DNA from: Prosthecobacter sp.
GTDB taxonomy: Bacteria > Verrucomicrobiota > Verrucomicrobiia > Verrucomicrobiales > Verrucomicrobiaceae
DNA: 64,000 nt
Assembly (NCBI RefSeq): GCF_034366625.1
Contig: NZ_JAXMIH010000006.1
Location: forward strand, 1,116,001 to 1,180,000
Direction of reading: 5' to 3'
Positions within the stretch are counted from its first letter, which is position 1. Each line of letters begins with the position of its first letter. Positions 1 to 8,511 of the stretch are shown here, piece by piece. The notes under the pieces were generated by a model. It was given only the letters and a program-made list of their open reading frames with translations, searched no databases and was not told where the DNA came from. A program made the translations under genes and the position numbers.

Positions 1-443
1 TGCGCCTTTTTGCCCGTTTCGACCGTGACGACCGGCAATCCAGTCACACGACCATCCTTGATCGCCGACAATCCGACCATGCCCTCGCTGTAAGATGCGG
101 CGAGCAGCCAGCGGCCCGTTTTATCGGCGAAAACGTAGGCAGCATTGAATCCAGCATCCGCGAAGGTCGGATTCGAGAGCGCCCCGGTTTTCGCATCGAC
201 ATCAAGCGTGGCAAACTGCATCGCCGAGCGCACGGAGGCATACAGATGCCTGCGATCCGGGCTGATGGAGAGACTGCCCGGTGCTCCGGGAAGCGGCGCT
301 TCGCCCTCTCGCGTCAATTCGCCCGACGTTTCATTCAGCGACCAGATAGCGATGCGTTTTTCGCCGCTTTCGGAGATATAGACAATGGTCGGCCCGGCAA
401 GGACAGAGGTGGCAAGGCAGAGCAGCGTGAAGAGTACTTTCAT
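1..443 (-). CDS. Lactonase-family beta-propeller protein (partial, C-terminus outside window)
   Basis: The reading frame opens at the ATG complementary to 441-443 and runs off the left edge, so only about 147 residues are visible. It begins with a signal peptide (MKVLFTLLCLATSVLAG) and continues with propeller-like strands such as IVYISESGEKRIAIWSL and SISPDRRHLYASVRS. These resemble the blades of the 6-phosphogluconolactonase / 3-carboxymuconate cyclase family (PF10282). Exported members of that family are common in Planctomycetota and Verrucomicrobiota and their substrates are mostly unknown. The family call rests on visible blade motifs only; the catalytic region is not in the window. Confidence 0.7.
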   Translation of the reverse strand, partial: MKVLFTLLCLATSVLAGPTIVYISESGEKRIAIWSLNETSGELTREGEAPLPGAPGSLSISPDRRHLYASVRSAMQFATLDVDAKTGALSNPTFADAGFNAAYVFADKTGRWLLAASYSEGMVGLSAIKDGRVTGLPVVTVETGKKA

Positions 444-524
444 GACGGGATGGCTGGGCGATGGTTTCGAGGTTGAAACGAAAGCCCCGAGCCATTGTGT
501 CAAGGCAGGTGCGATACGTTGGTT

Positions 525-1535
525 TTATGGATTCGCCTCGATGCGTTTGGCTGCCGCTTTGGCCTTGCGCCTGGTCTCCGGACTCACTCGTTCATCAGGG
601 TCTTGAGCCAGTTTTTCGAGAATGGTCGGCGGCGTATTCTTGTTGGTCGCCACGTTTCGACGGACATGCCATTCGTTGTCCGCCGAAAGGACTTCGAGTG
701 TTTCGACGGGAGTGCCCAGGTTTCCGGCCACGCGTGCCCGGGTGTACTCATCTTTGCTCCCGGCCAGCTTTTGCAGCATCTCGGCGGGAGTGGCTGGATT
801 GCCGGCGAGTCCGTATTGAATCAAAGTGTCTTGATGACCGGCGGATTGGCGGAGGATGGATGCAGGTGTTTTGGGATTGGCGAGGACATCGCCGAGCACA
901 TAGTTGTCCGGACTTTTTGAAAGCATGACCAGCACGCTCTCGGAGACGTTTTTGTGCATGGCCACGAGCCGCATGACGGCCAGTCCTTTGCCGTTGCCTG
1001 GCATCACGGGCCAGAGCGAGCCCATTTTGCGATGCAGGGCCGGATCGGGCATCTGCGCGACTCGTTCGAGCAGGGCGGTGGTGGCATTCGGATTCAACGC
1101 CAGAGAGCCGAGGGCGAAGCGGTTCTCTTTAAACAGGGAGGTTTCGAGAAACTGTTCGAGGCCCGGCGCGTCCATCGTCACGATCCGGTTCACGGTTTGG
1201 GTGAGAAGAACGCCACGCACCACCTCGGCGGCACCCCAGACCGGCAGGACGATCGCGACCAGCGCCCGCAGCTTCGCCCAGACCGAGAGGGCAGCGGATT
1301 TTCCCCGCACCCAAGCGAGCAGATCCGGCAGGCAGCAGCCAAAAATGAAGAACCCGAGCCCGTAGGGCAGGATGGCGAAGGGGATGAAGAGAATGCCAAT
1401 GGCCGCTGTCGAGGACGTGGACCGGGAGATGGCGGCGAACATAACCACGGCCATGACCAGCATTCCTGCCGCGGCCCAGGCACAGCCAGTCTTAGGCCGG
1501 GATGATGAAGTTGGAGGCGCTGGAGGAGGGTTCAT
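525..1535 (-). CDS. Membrane protein with C-terminal LRV/HEAT-like repeats
   Basis: A protein of 336 residues. The first 120 residues hold a short Pro/Ser-rich leader and about three hydrophobic segments (residues 18-35, 43-70 and 85-110). The remainder is a solenoid of roughly 24-residue units with the pattern N-x-x-T-P-x-x-x-L-x-x-L-A, seen in NPATPAEMLQKLAG, NLGTPVETLEVLSA and NKNTPPTILEKLAQ. This matches leucine-rich repeat variant (LRV) units, which are helical protein-binding repeats. It ends in a basic tail (RRKAKAAAKRIEANP). It stands alone between the partial lactonase gene and the first sulfatase operon. Function unknown; a membrane-anchored scaffold is an inference. Confidence 0.75.
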   Translation of the reverse strand: MNPPPAPPTSSSRPKTGCAWAAAGMLVMAVVMFAAISRSTSSTAAIGILFIPFAILPYGLGFFIFGCCLPDLLAWVRGKSAALSVWAKLRALVAIVLPVWGAAEVVRGVLLTQTVNRIVTMDAPGLEQFLETSLFKENRFALGSLALNPNATTALLERVAQMPDPALHRKMGSLWPVMPGNGKGLAVMRLVAMHKNVSESVLVMLSKSPDNYVLGDVLANPKTPASILRQSAGHQDTLIQYGLAGNPATPAEMLQKLAGSKDEYTRARVAGNLGTPVETLEVLSADNEWHVRRNVATNKNTPPTILEKLAQDPDERVSPETRRKAKAAAKRIEANP

Positions 1536-1659
1536 GACGGTGGTGGGTTGGAGACCGATGCAACCGTCCGCCTGGGCTCGGTTTCGGCTCAGCGGTTGAT
1601 CATGGTTTGGTGAAAGGCGGAGGTGATGAGGTGGCTGCCACTTTCATGGTCTGAAAATG

Positions 1660-3183
1660 TCATTTCCCGAGGTCATTCGCGCGCACTGCCGCCAGTTTCG
1701 CGGCGACCTTCGTCTTCCATGCCTCCACGGTCGTGGCGTGCCCTGGCGATTGAGCGAGGTTGGTGAGCTGCTTTGGGTCGTTGTGCATGTCGAAGAGTTC
1801 CATGCCGCCTTTTGCATCTTCGCCGTATTGGATGAAGACCCAGCGGTCATCGCGGAGCATGAGACCTTTGCTGGTTCCCGCAACGCTGAAGATGGTGTCA
1901 TGCACTTTGGTCTTCGGATCGTCAAGAATGGCGCTGATGTCGCGCCCTTGCAGGCGCGCGGGAACTTCGAGGCCGCAGAGCTTTGCGGTGGTGGGATAGA
2001 GATCGAGCAGCTCCACGAGCGAATCACTCACCGCCGCCTTTTTGCCCGGCACGCTGATGATGAGCGGCACGCGCGCGGATTCGTCGTGCAGGCTGACTTT
2101 GGCCCAGAAGTCGTGCTCGCCGAGGTGATAGCCGTGGTCGCTGGTGAAGATGACGATGGTATTGCCCGCCTGGCCGGATTTTTCGAGCGCATCGAGCACC
2201 TTGCCGACTTGCGCGTCCATGAAGCTCACGGCGGCATAGTAGCCGGCGACGGCCTTCTTTTGCCGCGTGACGTCCATCTGCATGTTCACGCTGGTCTTGT
2301 AGTTGATGCCGGGCTTCGGGATGTCGTCCCAATCACCGGGCACCTTCTCCGGCAGCGTCATCTGCTCCCACGGATACAGGTCGAAATACTTCTTCGGCGC
2401 GACAAAAGGCACATGTGGCCGCACGAAGCCGACGGCGAGGAAAAACGGCTCCTTCGAGTGCTTCGCGATGAGCTCGACGGCCTTCGCGGATGTTTTGCCA
2501 TCGGAGTGCATGCTGTCATCGCCATCTGCGGCGATGATGACAAAGGTGTTGCCGCCCATGACGGGCTTTTTGCCATCTGGATTCTTTTCCAAAGTCTCGC
2601 CGATGCCTGGAGCCTGCCATTCTGGTCCCTGGCTGTTGAAGCGCTCGGTCCATGATGCCGGATCGTCCGCGCCGTCGCTGCCATCCTCAATGCCACCGGG
2701 CACGCCCATGTGGAAGATCTTGCTCACGCGGGCGGAGTAATAGCCTGCGTTCTTGAAATGCTGCGGCCACGTCGCGCGGTCACCAATCGCAGCACGCGGG
2801 CTGATGTAGCCCTGCACGCTCGTCGCATGAGGATAGTAGCCGGAGAGAAACGACGCCCGCGAAGGCCCGCAGTAGGTGCCCTGGCAATACGACCGCGTGA
2901 ACCGCATCCCCCGCGCCGCAAGGCGGTCGATGTTCGGCGTCTGGCATACCTTGTTGCCGTAGCAGCCGAGCGCGGTGGACGTGAGGTCGTCGGAGATGAT
3001 GAAGAGGATGTTCGGCTTTCCATCCTTCGCTAAAGCTTCGGAGGACGAGGCCGCCGATAATGACGAATGCGGAATGACAGCCGAGCAAAGCGAGACAGCC
3101 AGCATCGCGAAGCGCATGCTGCCCCGCAGGGGAGAGCGAAGCGAAGCAAATGACGAAAGTAAGATCAGCGCGAAGGATTTCAT
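1660..3183 (-). CDS. Sulfatase, iduronate-2-sulfatase-like
   Basis: A 507-residue family S1 sulfatase predicted to remove sulfate esters from polysaccharide in the periplasm. Metal-binding Asp pair at residues 65-66 (FIISDDL), formylglycine motif C105-GPSR, and a second-half Asp-His motif ([15 protein letters not shown]). The '[20 protein letters not shown]' style segment is typical of iduronate-2-sulfatase relatives. The start codon overlaps the stop of the sulfatase gene upstream by four bases (ATGA), so this is the last gene of a three-sulfatase operon. The N-terminus is unusually long, about 57 residues before the fold begins; an internal Met at residue 23 would also give a signal peptide. 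Substrate is inferred from family resemblance only. Confidence 0.9.
   Translation of the reverse strand: MKSFALILLSSFASLRSPLRGSMRFAMLAVSLCSAVIPHSSLSAASSSEALAKDGKPNILFIISDDLTSTALGCYGNKVCQTPNIDRLAARGMRFTRSYCQGTYCGPSRASFLSGYYPHATSVQGYISPRAAIGDRATWPQHFKNAGYYSARVSKIFHMGVPGGIEDGSDGADDPASWTERFNSQGPEWQAPGIGETLEKNPDGKKPVMGGNTFVIIAADGDDSMHSDGKTSAKAVELIAKHSKEPFFLAVGFVRPHVPFVAPKKYFDLYPWEQMTLPEKVPGDWDDIPKPGINYKTSVNMQMDVTRQKKAVAGYYAAVSFMDAQVGKVLDALEKSGQAGNTIVIFTSDHGYHLGEHDFWAKVSLHDESARVPLIISVPGKKAAVSDSLVELLDLYPTTAKLCGLEVPARLQGRDISAILDDPKTKVHDTIFSVAGTSKGLMLRDDRWVFIQYGEDAKGGMELFDMHNDPKQLTNLAQSPGHATTVEAWKTKVAAKLAAVRANDLGK
3021..3158. repeat. Mosaic of short repeats inside a sulfatase signal-peptide region
   Basis: The N-terminal coding part of the sulfatase is assembled from repeat-like pieces. 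There is a near-palindromic ccttcgctaaagcttcgg unit at about 3024-3041, then aatgacgaatgcggaatgac at 3059-3078 and aaatgacgaaag at 3148-3158. The last two belong to the ATGACGAA family found in six other signal-peptide regions of this window. Together they explain the overlong, two-segment leader of this protein. Confidence 0.6.
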
Positions 3184-4742
3184 GGTTGTTTGATCGGTTC
3201 CTTTTCGAAATCGGTGGGGGAGACCCAGCCGGCGTTCATCTTCTCGCCGCGCATGAACTTCTCATAAAATCCTGCGCCGTTGGTGGCGGGGTATTCGTCG
3301 AATATCTTGCCGTTGCCGGCCATGCGCGGGTCGTTTTGTGATTTCAGTTCGGATTCCATGCGCTCGTGCAATTGCTTCACAATTTCGGTGTGAACGGACT
3401 CGCCCGCGAGATTCCGCGCACAACCGGCATCAACGGTGAGATCGTAGAATTCCTCGGCGGGACGCAGGCCGAAATTGAGCTGCCAGAACTTGTCGCCGCG
3501 GTCTTTGCGGCCCATTTCGAGAATGAGCGACTTCGTGGGGCCGCCGTCGGTGTCGAGGTAGCCGGTCTCGGGATTTCCGGCAGGCCAGCGTGTTGGCTCG
3601 TAGTTTTTCAAAAACAGATGGGTGTCGGTGACGATGCCGCGAATCGGATAGCCCCAGTCGTGCGGGCGGCCCACGTCGGTGCGTTCTTTGCCGATGAGCG
3701 TGTGATCGCGCTCGGCGATGACACGGCCGCTTTGGTCGCTTTCGATGATAGGGCGCCAGCTCTTGCCGGTGATCGCCATCATGCCGCTGTCTTTCTCGGC
3801 GATGCCTGCGTAGTCGAGGATGGTGGCGGCGATGTCGGTGAAGTTGACGAAGTCATCCACGATGCGACCGGCTTTTTTCATGCCGCCGGGGAAGCGGATG
3901 GCGAGCGGCACATGATTGCTGTCCTCGTAGGCGTAGCCTTTGCAGCGTGGGAAGGGCATGCCGTGGTCGGCGGTGACGATGATGAGCGTGTTGTCGAGCT
4001 GGCCGCGCTTTTCGAGCTCGGCGATCATGCGGGCGAGGTGATTGTCCGTGTGCTCGACCTCGAAGGCATAATCGAGCATGTCGTGGCGCACGATCTCGTC
4101 ATCTGGCCAGTAGTCCGGCACCTTGGCGATTTCGGAGAGCTTTTTTCCGCCCTTCTTCACGCCGGATTTGAATTCGTAACCGCGATGCGGCTCGGTGCAG
4201 CCATACCAGAAGCACCACGGGCCATCCTTCGGCGCGGCGTCGAGGAAGCCGGTAAAATTGGCCGCGTAATCGTTGTTGCCCATGCCGGTGGCCGGTGGCT
4301 TGACCTTGTGCTGGTTGAAGGGCTTGCCGGTGATCTGTCGCGGCTTGCCGTTCGCGTCGTTGGCGATACCGGGGCCCCAGCCCTTGCCGGTGATGCCCAT
4401 GTGCCAGCCTTTCTCGGTGAGCACCTCCGGCCAGCTCTTCAGCTTCGCAGGGAAGAAAGCCATGTGATTGCCCGCCTCCTCATTCTGCCACGCATGACGG
4501 CCCGTGAGCACAATGGCGCGCGAGGGCGCGCACTTCGCCACCGGCGTGTAGGCGCGGGTGAAAAGCACGCCTTCCTTCGCGATGCGGTCGAACGCTGGCG
4601 TCTTCACCCACGGCGTGCCGTAAGCGCCGGCATGCGCACCCCAGTCGTCGGCGATGGCGAAGAGAATGTTGGGACGCGGCTCCGCCGCGAATGACGAAAC
4701 CAGAATGACGAATGACGAAAAGACGGCAGCGAGGTACTTCAT
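3180..4742 (-). CDS. Sulfatase, N-sulfoglucosamine sulfohydrolase-like
   Basis: A 520-residue exported sulfatase with signal peptide [20 protein letters not shown], Asp pair at residues 32-33 (IADDWG), formylglycine motif C71-APSR and the downstream [16 protein letters not shown] segment. The sequence HGMPFPR-x-K followed by E/DS-x-x-PL is characteristic of heparan N-sulfatase (SGSH) relatives, so sulfamate or ester removal from an amino-sugar is plausible. It is the middle gene of the operon: 9 bases after the first sulfatase and overlapping the next by four. The leader contains two copies of the ATGACGAA-type repeat. Confidence 0.9.
   Translation of the reverse strand: MKYLAAVFSSFVILVSSFAAEPRPNILFAIADDWGAHAGAYGTPWVKTPAFDRIAKEGVLFTRAYTPVAKCAPSRAIVLTGRHAWQNEEAGNHMAFFPAKLKSWPEVLTEKGWHMGITGKGWGPGIANDANGKPRQITGKPFNQHKVKPPATGMGNNDYAANFTGFLDAAPKDGPWCFWYGCTEPHRGYEFKSGVKKGGKKLSEIAKVPDYWPDDEIVRHDMLDYAFEVEHTDNHLARMIAELEKRGQLDNTLIIVTADHGMPFPRCKGYAYEDSNHVPLAIRFPGGMKKAGRIVDDFVNFTDIAATILDYAGIAEKDSGMMAITGKSWRPIIESDQSGRVIAERDHTLIGKERTDVGRPHDWGYPIRGIVTDTHLFLKNYEPTRWPAGNPETGYLDTDGGPTKSLILEMGRKDRGDKFWQLNFGLRPAEEFYDLTVDAGCARNLAGESVHTEIVKQLHERMESELKSQNDPRMAGNGKIFDEYPATNGAGFYEKFMRGEKMNAGWVSPTDFEKEPIKQP
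4690..4722. repeat. ATGACGAA repeat in sulfatase leader
   Basis: Three closely spaced units (aatgacgaa at 4690, then aatgacgaatgacgaaa at about 4704) encode the signal-peptide segment [12 protein letters not shown] of the SGSH-like sulfatase on the minus strand. They match the units at 23663 and 28333. Confidence 0.65.
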
Positions 4743-4751
4743 GGGCTGGAA

Positions 4752-6527
4752 TTAACGGCGGGTGAGTTTGAGATGCTTCAAGTCGATGCCGGGCAGAGAA
4801 AGCGTCTCCAGCGTGAGTTTCGCGGGGCCGGGTTTCAAGTTTAGGATTCCAAGTTTCAAGTGCGCCCACTCGCGGTTGCGGTAGCGGGATTTTCCGGGTT
4901 CGTCGCGGTGGGGAAGGGGAAGTTCTGGGGCTTCGGCAGCGGGGATCGGGGCTTCGAGGGTTTGCATGCCGAGGCTGAGACGGAGCATGGTTTTCGCGGT
5001 GGCTCCGTAGGCGAGTTCGACGTCGTATTCGCCAGCGGTGACGACGTCGATCTCGAAGCGCACCTTAGCTTTCGTGCCGGTCCAGCCGGTGAGCCAGTCG
5101 TTGGCGAAGCCTGGGCCGCTGGCGAATTGCAGCGGCGCGTCATAAAAAGCCTGCGGGGCGTGGAGTTCGACGGGATTGTGCTCCGCGTGGCCGACAGGAA
5201 TGGCGAAACGCTTCAAGCCATCGCGGGAGATGTCGGCAAACCACGCGTCATACTTGGCGGCGAGTTCCTTGACGAGATCGGGGTGCTCTTTGGCGATGTC
5301 CTTCTCTTGGCCGGGATCGGTCTGCATGTCGTAGAGCTGCCAGGGCGTGGCGCTGGCGTCGTTCGCCTTCGCTTTGGAGCCACCGCCGGAGCCTTGGATC
5401 TCGCGCACGAGGCGGTGGCGCTGCGTGCGCACCGCGCCGGGGAACTTGTTTGTCTCGTTGATGGGATTGTGGGTGAAGAGCACGCGCTCGGGCCAGGTGG
5501 TGGCGTTTTCGTTCTCCAAAAGCGGGCGCAGACTCACGCCGTCGATTTTCGGGCCGCTCGGAGCTTTCACACCGCAGAGATCGAGCAGCGTGGGGAACAA
5601 GTCGATGTGCGAGGTGATGGGTTTCGCGACATGGGGTGTCCATTTCGCGGCAGGCCAGCGCATGAAAAGCGGAACGCGGGTGCCGCCTTCGTGCAGGCTC
5701 GTTTTGCCGCCACGCATGCCGGCGTTGTAGGTCTTCACACCGGCGGTGCCACCGTTGTCGGTGAGGAAGAGCACGATGGTGTTCTCGGTCAGCTTCAGCG
5801 TGTCGAGATGCGCGAGCAGGCGGCCCACGTTGTCGTCGATGTTTTCGCACATGCCGTAGAAGGCGGCGACGTTGTCCTCGAAGCCCTTGGCTTTGAATTT
5901 GTCGAAGTGCTTGTCAGGCACCTGATAGGGCGAGTGCGGCGCGTTGTAGGCCAGGTAGCAGAAGAACGGCTCCTTTTGCCTCGCGGTGATGAATTGCATC
6001 GCCTCGTCGGTCAGCATGTCGGTGATGTAGCCTTTCGTCGGCTCCGGCTGCGTGCCGCGCAGAAGTGTGGCGTCGAAGTAGTTGTTCCAGTGGCCGTTGT
6101 TGAAGCCGAAGACGTGCTCAAAGCCCTGTCCGCCCGGCGTGAAGGGAAACTGCTCGCCGTTGTGCCACTTGCCGATGCAGGCGGTGCGATAGCCGTTCGC
6201 TCCGAACGCCTCCGCCAGCGTGATTTCAGCGGGTTTCATCGCTTCTTTGTTATGCGTGACGCCATGCACGCCGGTGCGCAGCGGCCAGCGTCCGGTGAGC
6301 AGCGCCGCACGCGTCGGCGCGCAGAAGGAGTTCACATAAAAGCGCTCGAACTGGACACCGCTGCGGCCGAGCTGGTCGATGTGCGGTGTTTGCAGGTGCG
6401 GATTGCCGTGGATGGAGAAATCGCCGTAGCCCTGGTCATCGGTTATGATGAGCAGCACGTTCGGCTGCGCGGCGGATGACGATTGCAGGAGGATGAATGA
6501 CGAAACCAGGAAGAAAAAGAACCGCAT
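4752..6527 (-). CDS. Arylsulfatase with C-terminal beta-sandwich-like extension
   Basis: I start this gene at the ATG complementary to 6525-6527, which gives signal peptide MRFFFFLVSSFILLQSSSAA; the longer frame upstream adds a Gln/Arg-rich stretch without export features. The product has 591 residues. Asp pair at 30-31 (IITDDQGYGDF), formylglycine motif C69-APTR, GKWHNG at the third metal/active-site region and FLTDNGGT further on place it with arylsulfatase A-type enzymes. Residues from about 455 on (from PQAFYDAPLQFASGPG) form an extra domain resembling the carbohydrate-binding-like tails of bacterial sulfatases. First gene of the three-sulfatase operon. Confidence 0.9.
   Translation of the reverse strand: MRFFFFLVSSFILLQSSSAAQPNVLLIITDDQGYGDFSIHGNPHLQTPHIDQLGRSGVQFERFYVNSFCAPTRAALLTGRWPLRTGVHGVTHNKEAMKPAEITLAEAFGANGYRTACIGKWHNGEQFPFTPGGQGFEHVFGFNNGHWNNYFDATLLRGTQPEPTKGYITDMLTDEAMQFITARQKEPFFCYLAYNAPHSPYQVPDKHFDKFKAKGFEDNVAAFYGMCENIDDNVGRLLAHLDTLKLTENTIVLFLTDNGGTAGVKTYNAGMRGGKTSLHEGGTRVPLFMRWPAAKWTPHVAKPITSHIDLFPTLLDLCGVKAPSGPKIDGVSLRPLLENENATTWPERVLFTHNPINETNKFPGAVRTQRHRLVREIQGSGGGSKAKANDASATPWQLYDMQTDPGQEKDIAKEHPDLVKELAAKYDAWFADISRDGLKRFAIPVGHAEHNPVELHAPQAFYDAPLQFASGPGFANDWLTGWTGTKAKVRFEIDVVTAGEYDVELAYGATAKTMLRLSLGMQTLEAPIPAAEAPELPLPHRDEPGKSRYRNREWAHLKLGILNLKPGPAKLTLETLSLPGIDLKHLKLTRR
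6472..6509. repeat. Degenerate ATGACGAA repeat in arylsulfatase leader
   Basis: The units ggatgacga and gaatgacgaaacc lie in the part of the gene that encodes SSFILLQSSSAA. The pattern matches the other signal-peptide copies but is more diverged. Confidence 0.5.
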
Positions 6528-6586
6528 GGTTTCCGAACGACAGCCGGCAGATGCTTGTTGCCGCCGATTGCGAGGGACAGGCGCAC

Positions 6587-7234
6587 TCAACCATCCAGAT
6601 CCTGGAACGACTGGATGGTCCAGCCTCCGGGGCCAAGGACGAGGGTGTAGGAACGAACGGCTCCAGCATCCTTGGGGCCGACGACGACCGTGGCCTGACG
6701 GCCCGTGTTGGCTTTCTCGAGGCAGACCACGGTTTCGGGCTTGTTGTTGACGGTGACGCGGACCTCGATGCGTGTGGGTGTGTAGGTGGGCGATCCGACA
6801 CGGATTTTGCCGCCGGTGAGACGATGTGCCTCGTCGAGGAAGTGAATGTAGGCGACTTCAACGGGCGGCGTGCCTTTGTCATCGAATGCACCAACGGGAT
6901 CAGCGAGGATCGCAGGCTTGTCTGAAGCGGGAACGCTTGAAGGCGGTGTAGCAGCAGCTTCGGGAACAGGCGTTTTAAACTTCTCCCATAACATGGCACC
7001 GCCAATTCCGACGACCGCAGCGACGATGACGAAGACAACGAGCAGGATGACAGCGGAGGGGCTTTGTTTGGATGGGGCCGGAGCAACAGCGGAGACGGCG
7101 GGAGGTGGAGCCGACGGCTGCGTTGAGGGCGGTGTTGCAGTGCCAATGCGGTGGCCGCATTGATCACAGAAGGCATTGCCGGGCGTGAGCGCGGCACCGC
7201 ATTGAGTGCAGAAGGCTGGTTTGGAGTCGGGCAT
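6587..7234 (-). CDS. Double-zinc-ribbon membrane protein
   Basis: The start is placed at the ATG complementary to 7232-7234, directly before the zinc ribbon (MPDSKPAFCTQCG), giving 215 residues. Two CxxC knuckles (CTQCG and CDQCG) form a short zinc ribbon at residues 9-30. A Pro/Ala-rich linker follows, then one transmembrane helix (about residues 58-82, AVILLVVFVIVAAVVGIGGAML) and a roughly 110-residue extracytoplasmic domain of unknown fold. The gene starts two bases after the stop of the next zinc-ribbon gene upstream, so the pair is co-transcribed. The layout resembles bacterial zinc-ribbon sensor or anchor proteins; the function is unknown. Confidence 0.75.
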   Translation of the reverse strand: MPDSKPAFCTQCGAALTPGNAFCDQCGHRIGTATPPSTQPSAPPPAVSAVAPAPSKQSPSAVILLVVFVIVAAVVGIGGAMLWEKFKTPVPEAAATPPSSVPASDKPAILADPVGAFDDKGTPPVEVAYIHFLDEAHRLTGGKIRVGSPTYTPTRIEVRVTVNNKPETVVCLEKANTGRQATVVVGPKDAGAVRSYTLVLGPGGWTIQSFQDLDG

Positions 7235-7236
7235 GA

Positions 7237-8490
7237 TCAGGATGCAGGTGCGCCGCAGTGGCCGCAGAATTTGGACGTGGCCTTGGCGAGCGGTTTGCCG
7301 CACTGTTTGCACAGCGGCGGTGTGGATGCGGGCGGTGCTTTCTGCTGTGGTGGCGGCGTGGCGGCAGGGTGTGGCTCAGGTGATGCGGTGGCATGTGGTG
7401 GTGCGGCCTCGGGATGGGAGGGTGTGCCACAGGTCGGACAAACGTCTGCTTCCATGGCGAAACGAGCACCGCAGACGGTGCAGGTGCGTTTGGCGGCTGG
7501 TGCAGGAGCAGATGCAGCAGCGACAGGCATCTCTGCGGTGGCGGGACCGATGCGCAGCAGTTCTTCCAGCAGTTTGCGGGCGTCGTCGAGCGTGAGGGAT
7601 GCGAGCGCGCTTTCTTTGCCGCCCACGTCGAGCAGATGCAGGTCGTGTGGCGAGCGAACAAGCAGAACGGCTTCATGGGTCTCGATATCCGAGTCGTTTT
7701 GACCGGTGAAACGCAGGCCAATCTTCGTGAGATGATGCCTGAAGGCAGCGGCGAAGGCGAATCCGTTCGTGGTGAGCCGGTAATCATTGCCTTGCGGCGT
7801 GATGAGGTCATGCGCGACGAGATCGGCGAGCGCGGGCGCGAGTTCCTCGGCCCATGGCATGACTTCGACGGAGTGTGGGAGCCCTTTGTCGAAAAAGTAG
7901 AGCGGCCAGCGGAAGTCTTCGGTGCTGCCTTCATGCATCACGTCCGGCAGCACGGACGGGTCGAAGTGGATCGGCGATTCGAGATGGCCGAGGCAGGCGT
8001 GCAGATGCGCGGCCTGAAGCAGGTGCAGGATGCCGAGGAAGAGCAGGGAAGAGGCGGTGTTCAAACAGCAGCGGTAGGGCGTGCTGCGCAGCGGGATGTT
8101 TTCTTGAAGCACCTCCATGAGCACGTGGAGCAGTTCTTCTGATGTGAGCAGGCGCAAATGCCAGCGCGTGCCGGCGAAGAACATGAAAGTCCAGGCCGGA
8201 CCAGTGGCGGGATGCCATGCGAGGATGACACGGCGTACTTCGAGATCGCCGAGCGTGTAGTGCAGCGTGCCAGCACGGCCTGGATTGGCCACGGCGGAGA
8301 TCATGGCGTTGGTGATGTTTCGCCGATCAGAGGAGAGCTGTTCCAAAAACGCCTTCACTTCCGCCTCGACCTCGGGCGTGGGCAGGACGCGTGGAAGGCG
8401 CGAGAGACTGCCGTAGGCCTCGCCGATCAGCGATGAGGCCGCCACGAGTTCCGCGCCGGTGGCGACGAGATCTTTGCCTTCGTAGTTCAT
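7237..8490 (-). CDS. Uncharacterised protein with two C-terminal zinc ribbons
   Basis: A protein of 417 residues. The first 310 residues are mostly helical, without a signal peptide or an obvious transmembrane helix. Two C2C2 zinc-ribbon knuckle pairs follow: CTVCGARFAMEADVCPTCG at about 325-345 and CKQCGKPLAKATSKFCGHCG at the extreme C-terminus. They are separated by a Pro/Ala/His-rich linker. The upstream gene is the 1272-residue RDD protein (21-base gap) and the downstream gene is another zinc-ribbon protein (2-base gap), so the three probably form one transcript. I do not recognise the N-terminal domain. Confidence 0.7.
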   Translation of the reverse strand: MNYEGKDLVATGAELVAASSLIGEAYGSLSRLPRVLPTPEVEAEVKAFLEQLSSDRRNITNAMISAVANPGRAGTLHYTLGDLEVRRVILAWHPATGPAWTFMFFAGTRWHLRLLTSEELLHVLMEVLQENIPLRSTPYRCCLNTASSLLFLGILHLLQAAHLHACLGHLESPIHFDPSVLPDVMHEGSTEDFRWPLYFFDKGLPHSVEVMPWAEELAPALADLVAHDLITPQGNDYRLTTNGFAFAAAFRHHLTKIGLRFTGQNDSDIETHEAVLLVRSPHDLHLLDVGGKESALASLTLDDARKLLEELLRIGPATAEMPVAAASAPAPAAKRTCTVCGARFAMEADVCPTCGTPSHPEAAPPHATASPEPHPAATPPPQQKAPPASTPPLCKQCGKPLAKATSKFCGHCGAPAS

Positions 8491-8511
8491 GAGCGTGGTA
8501 AGGATGGAGAG

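Noticed and set aside
3366-4694. Long plus-strand open frame opposite the SGSH-like sulfatase
   Set aside because: High-GC genes leave long antisense frames; the minus-strand frame carries full sulfatase motifs, and the plus frame has no recognisable domain.
4860-6479. Plus-strand 539-codon frame across the arylsulfatase
   Set aside because: Antisense shadow with no domain features.
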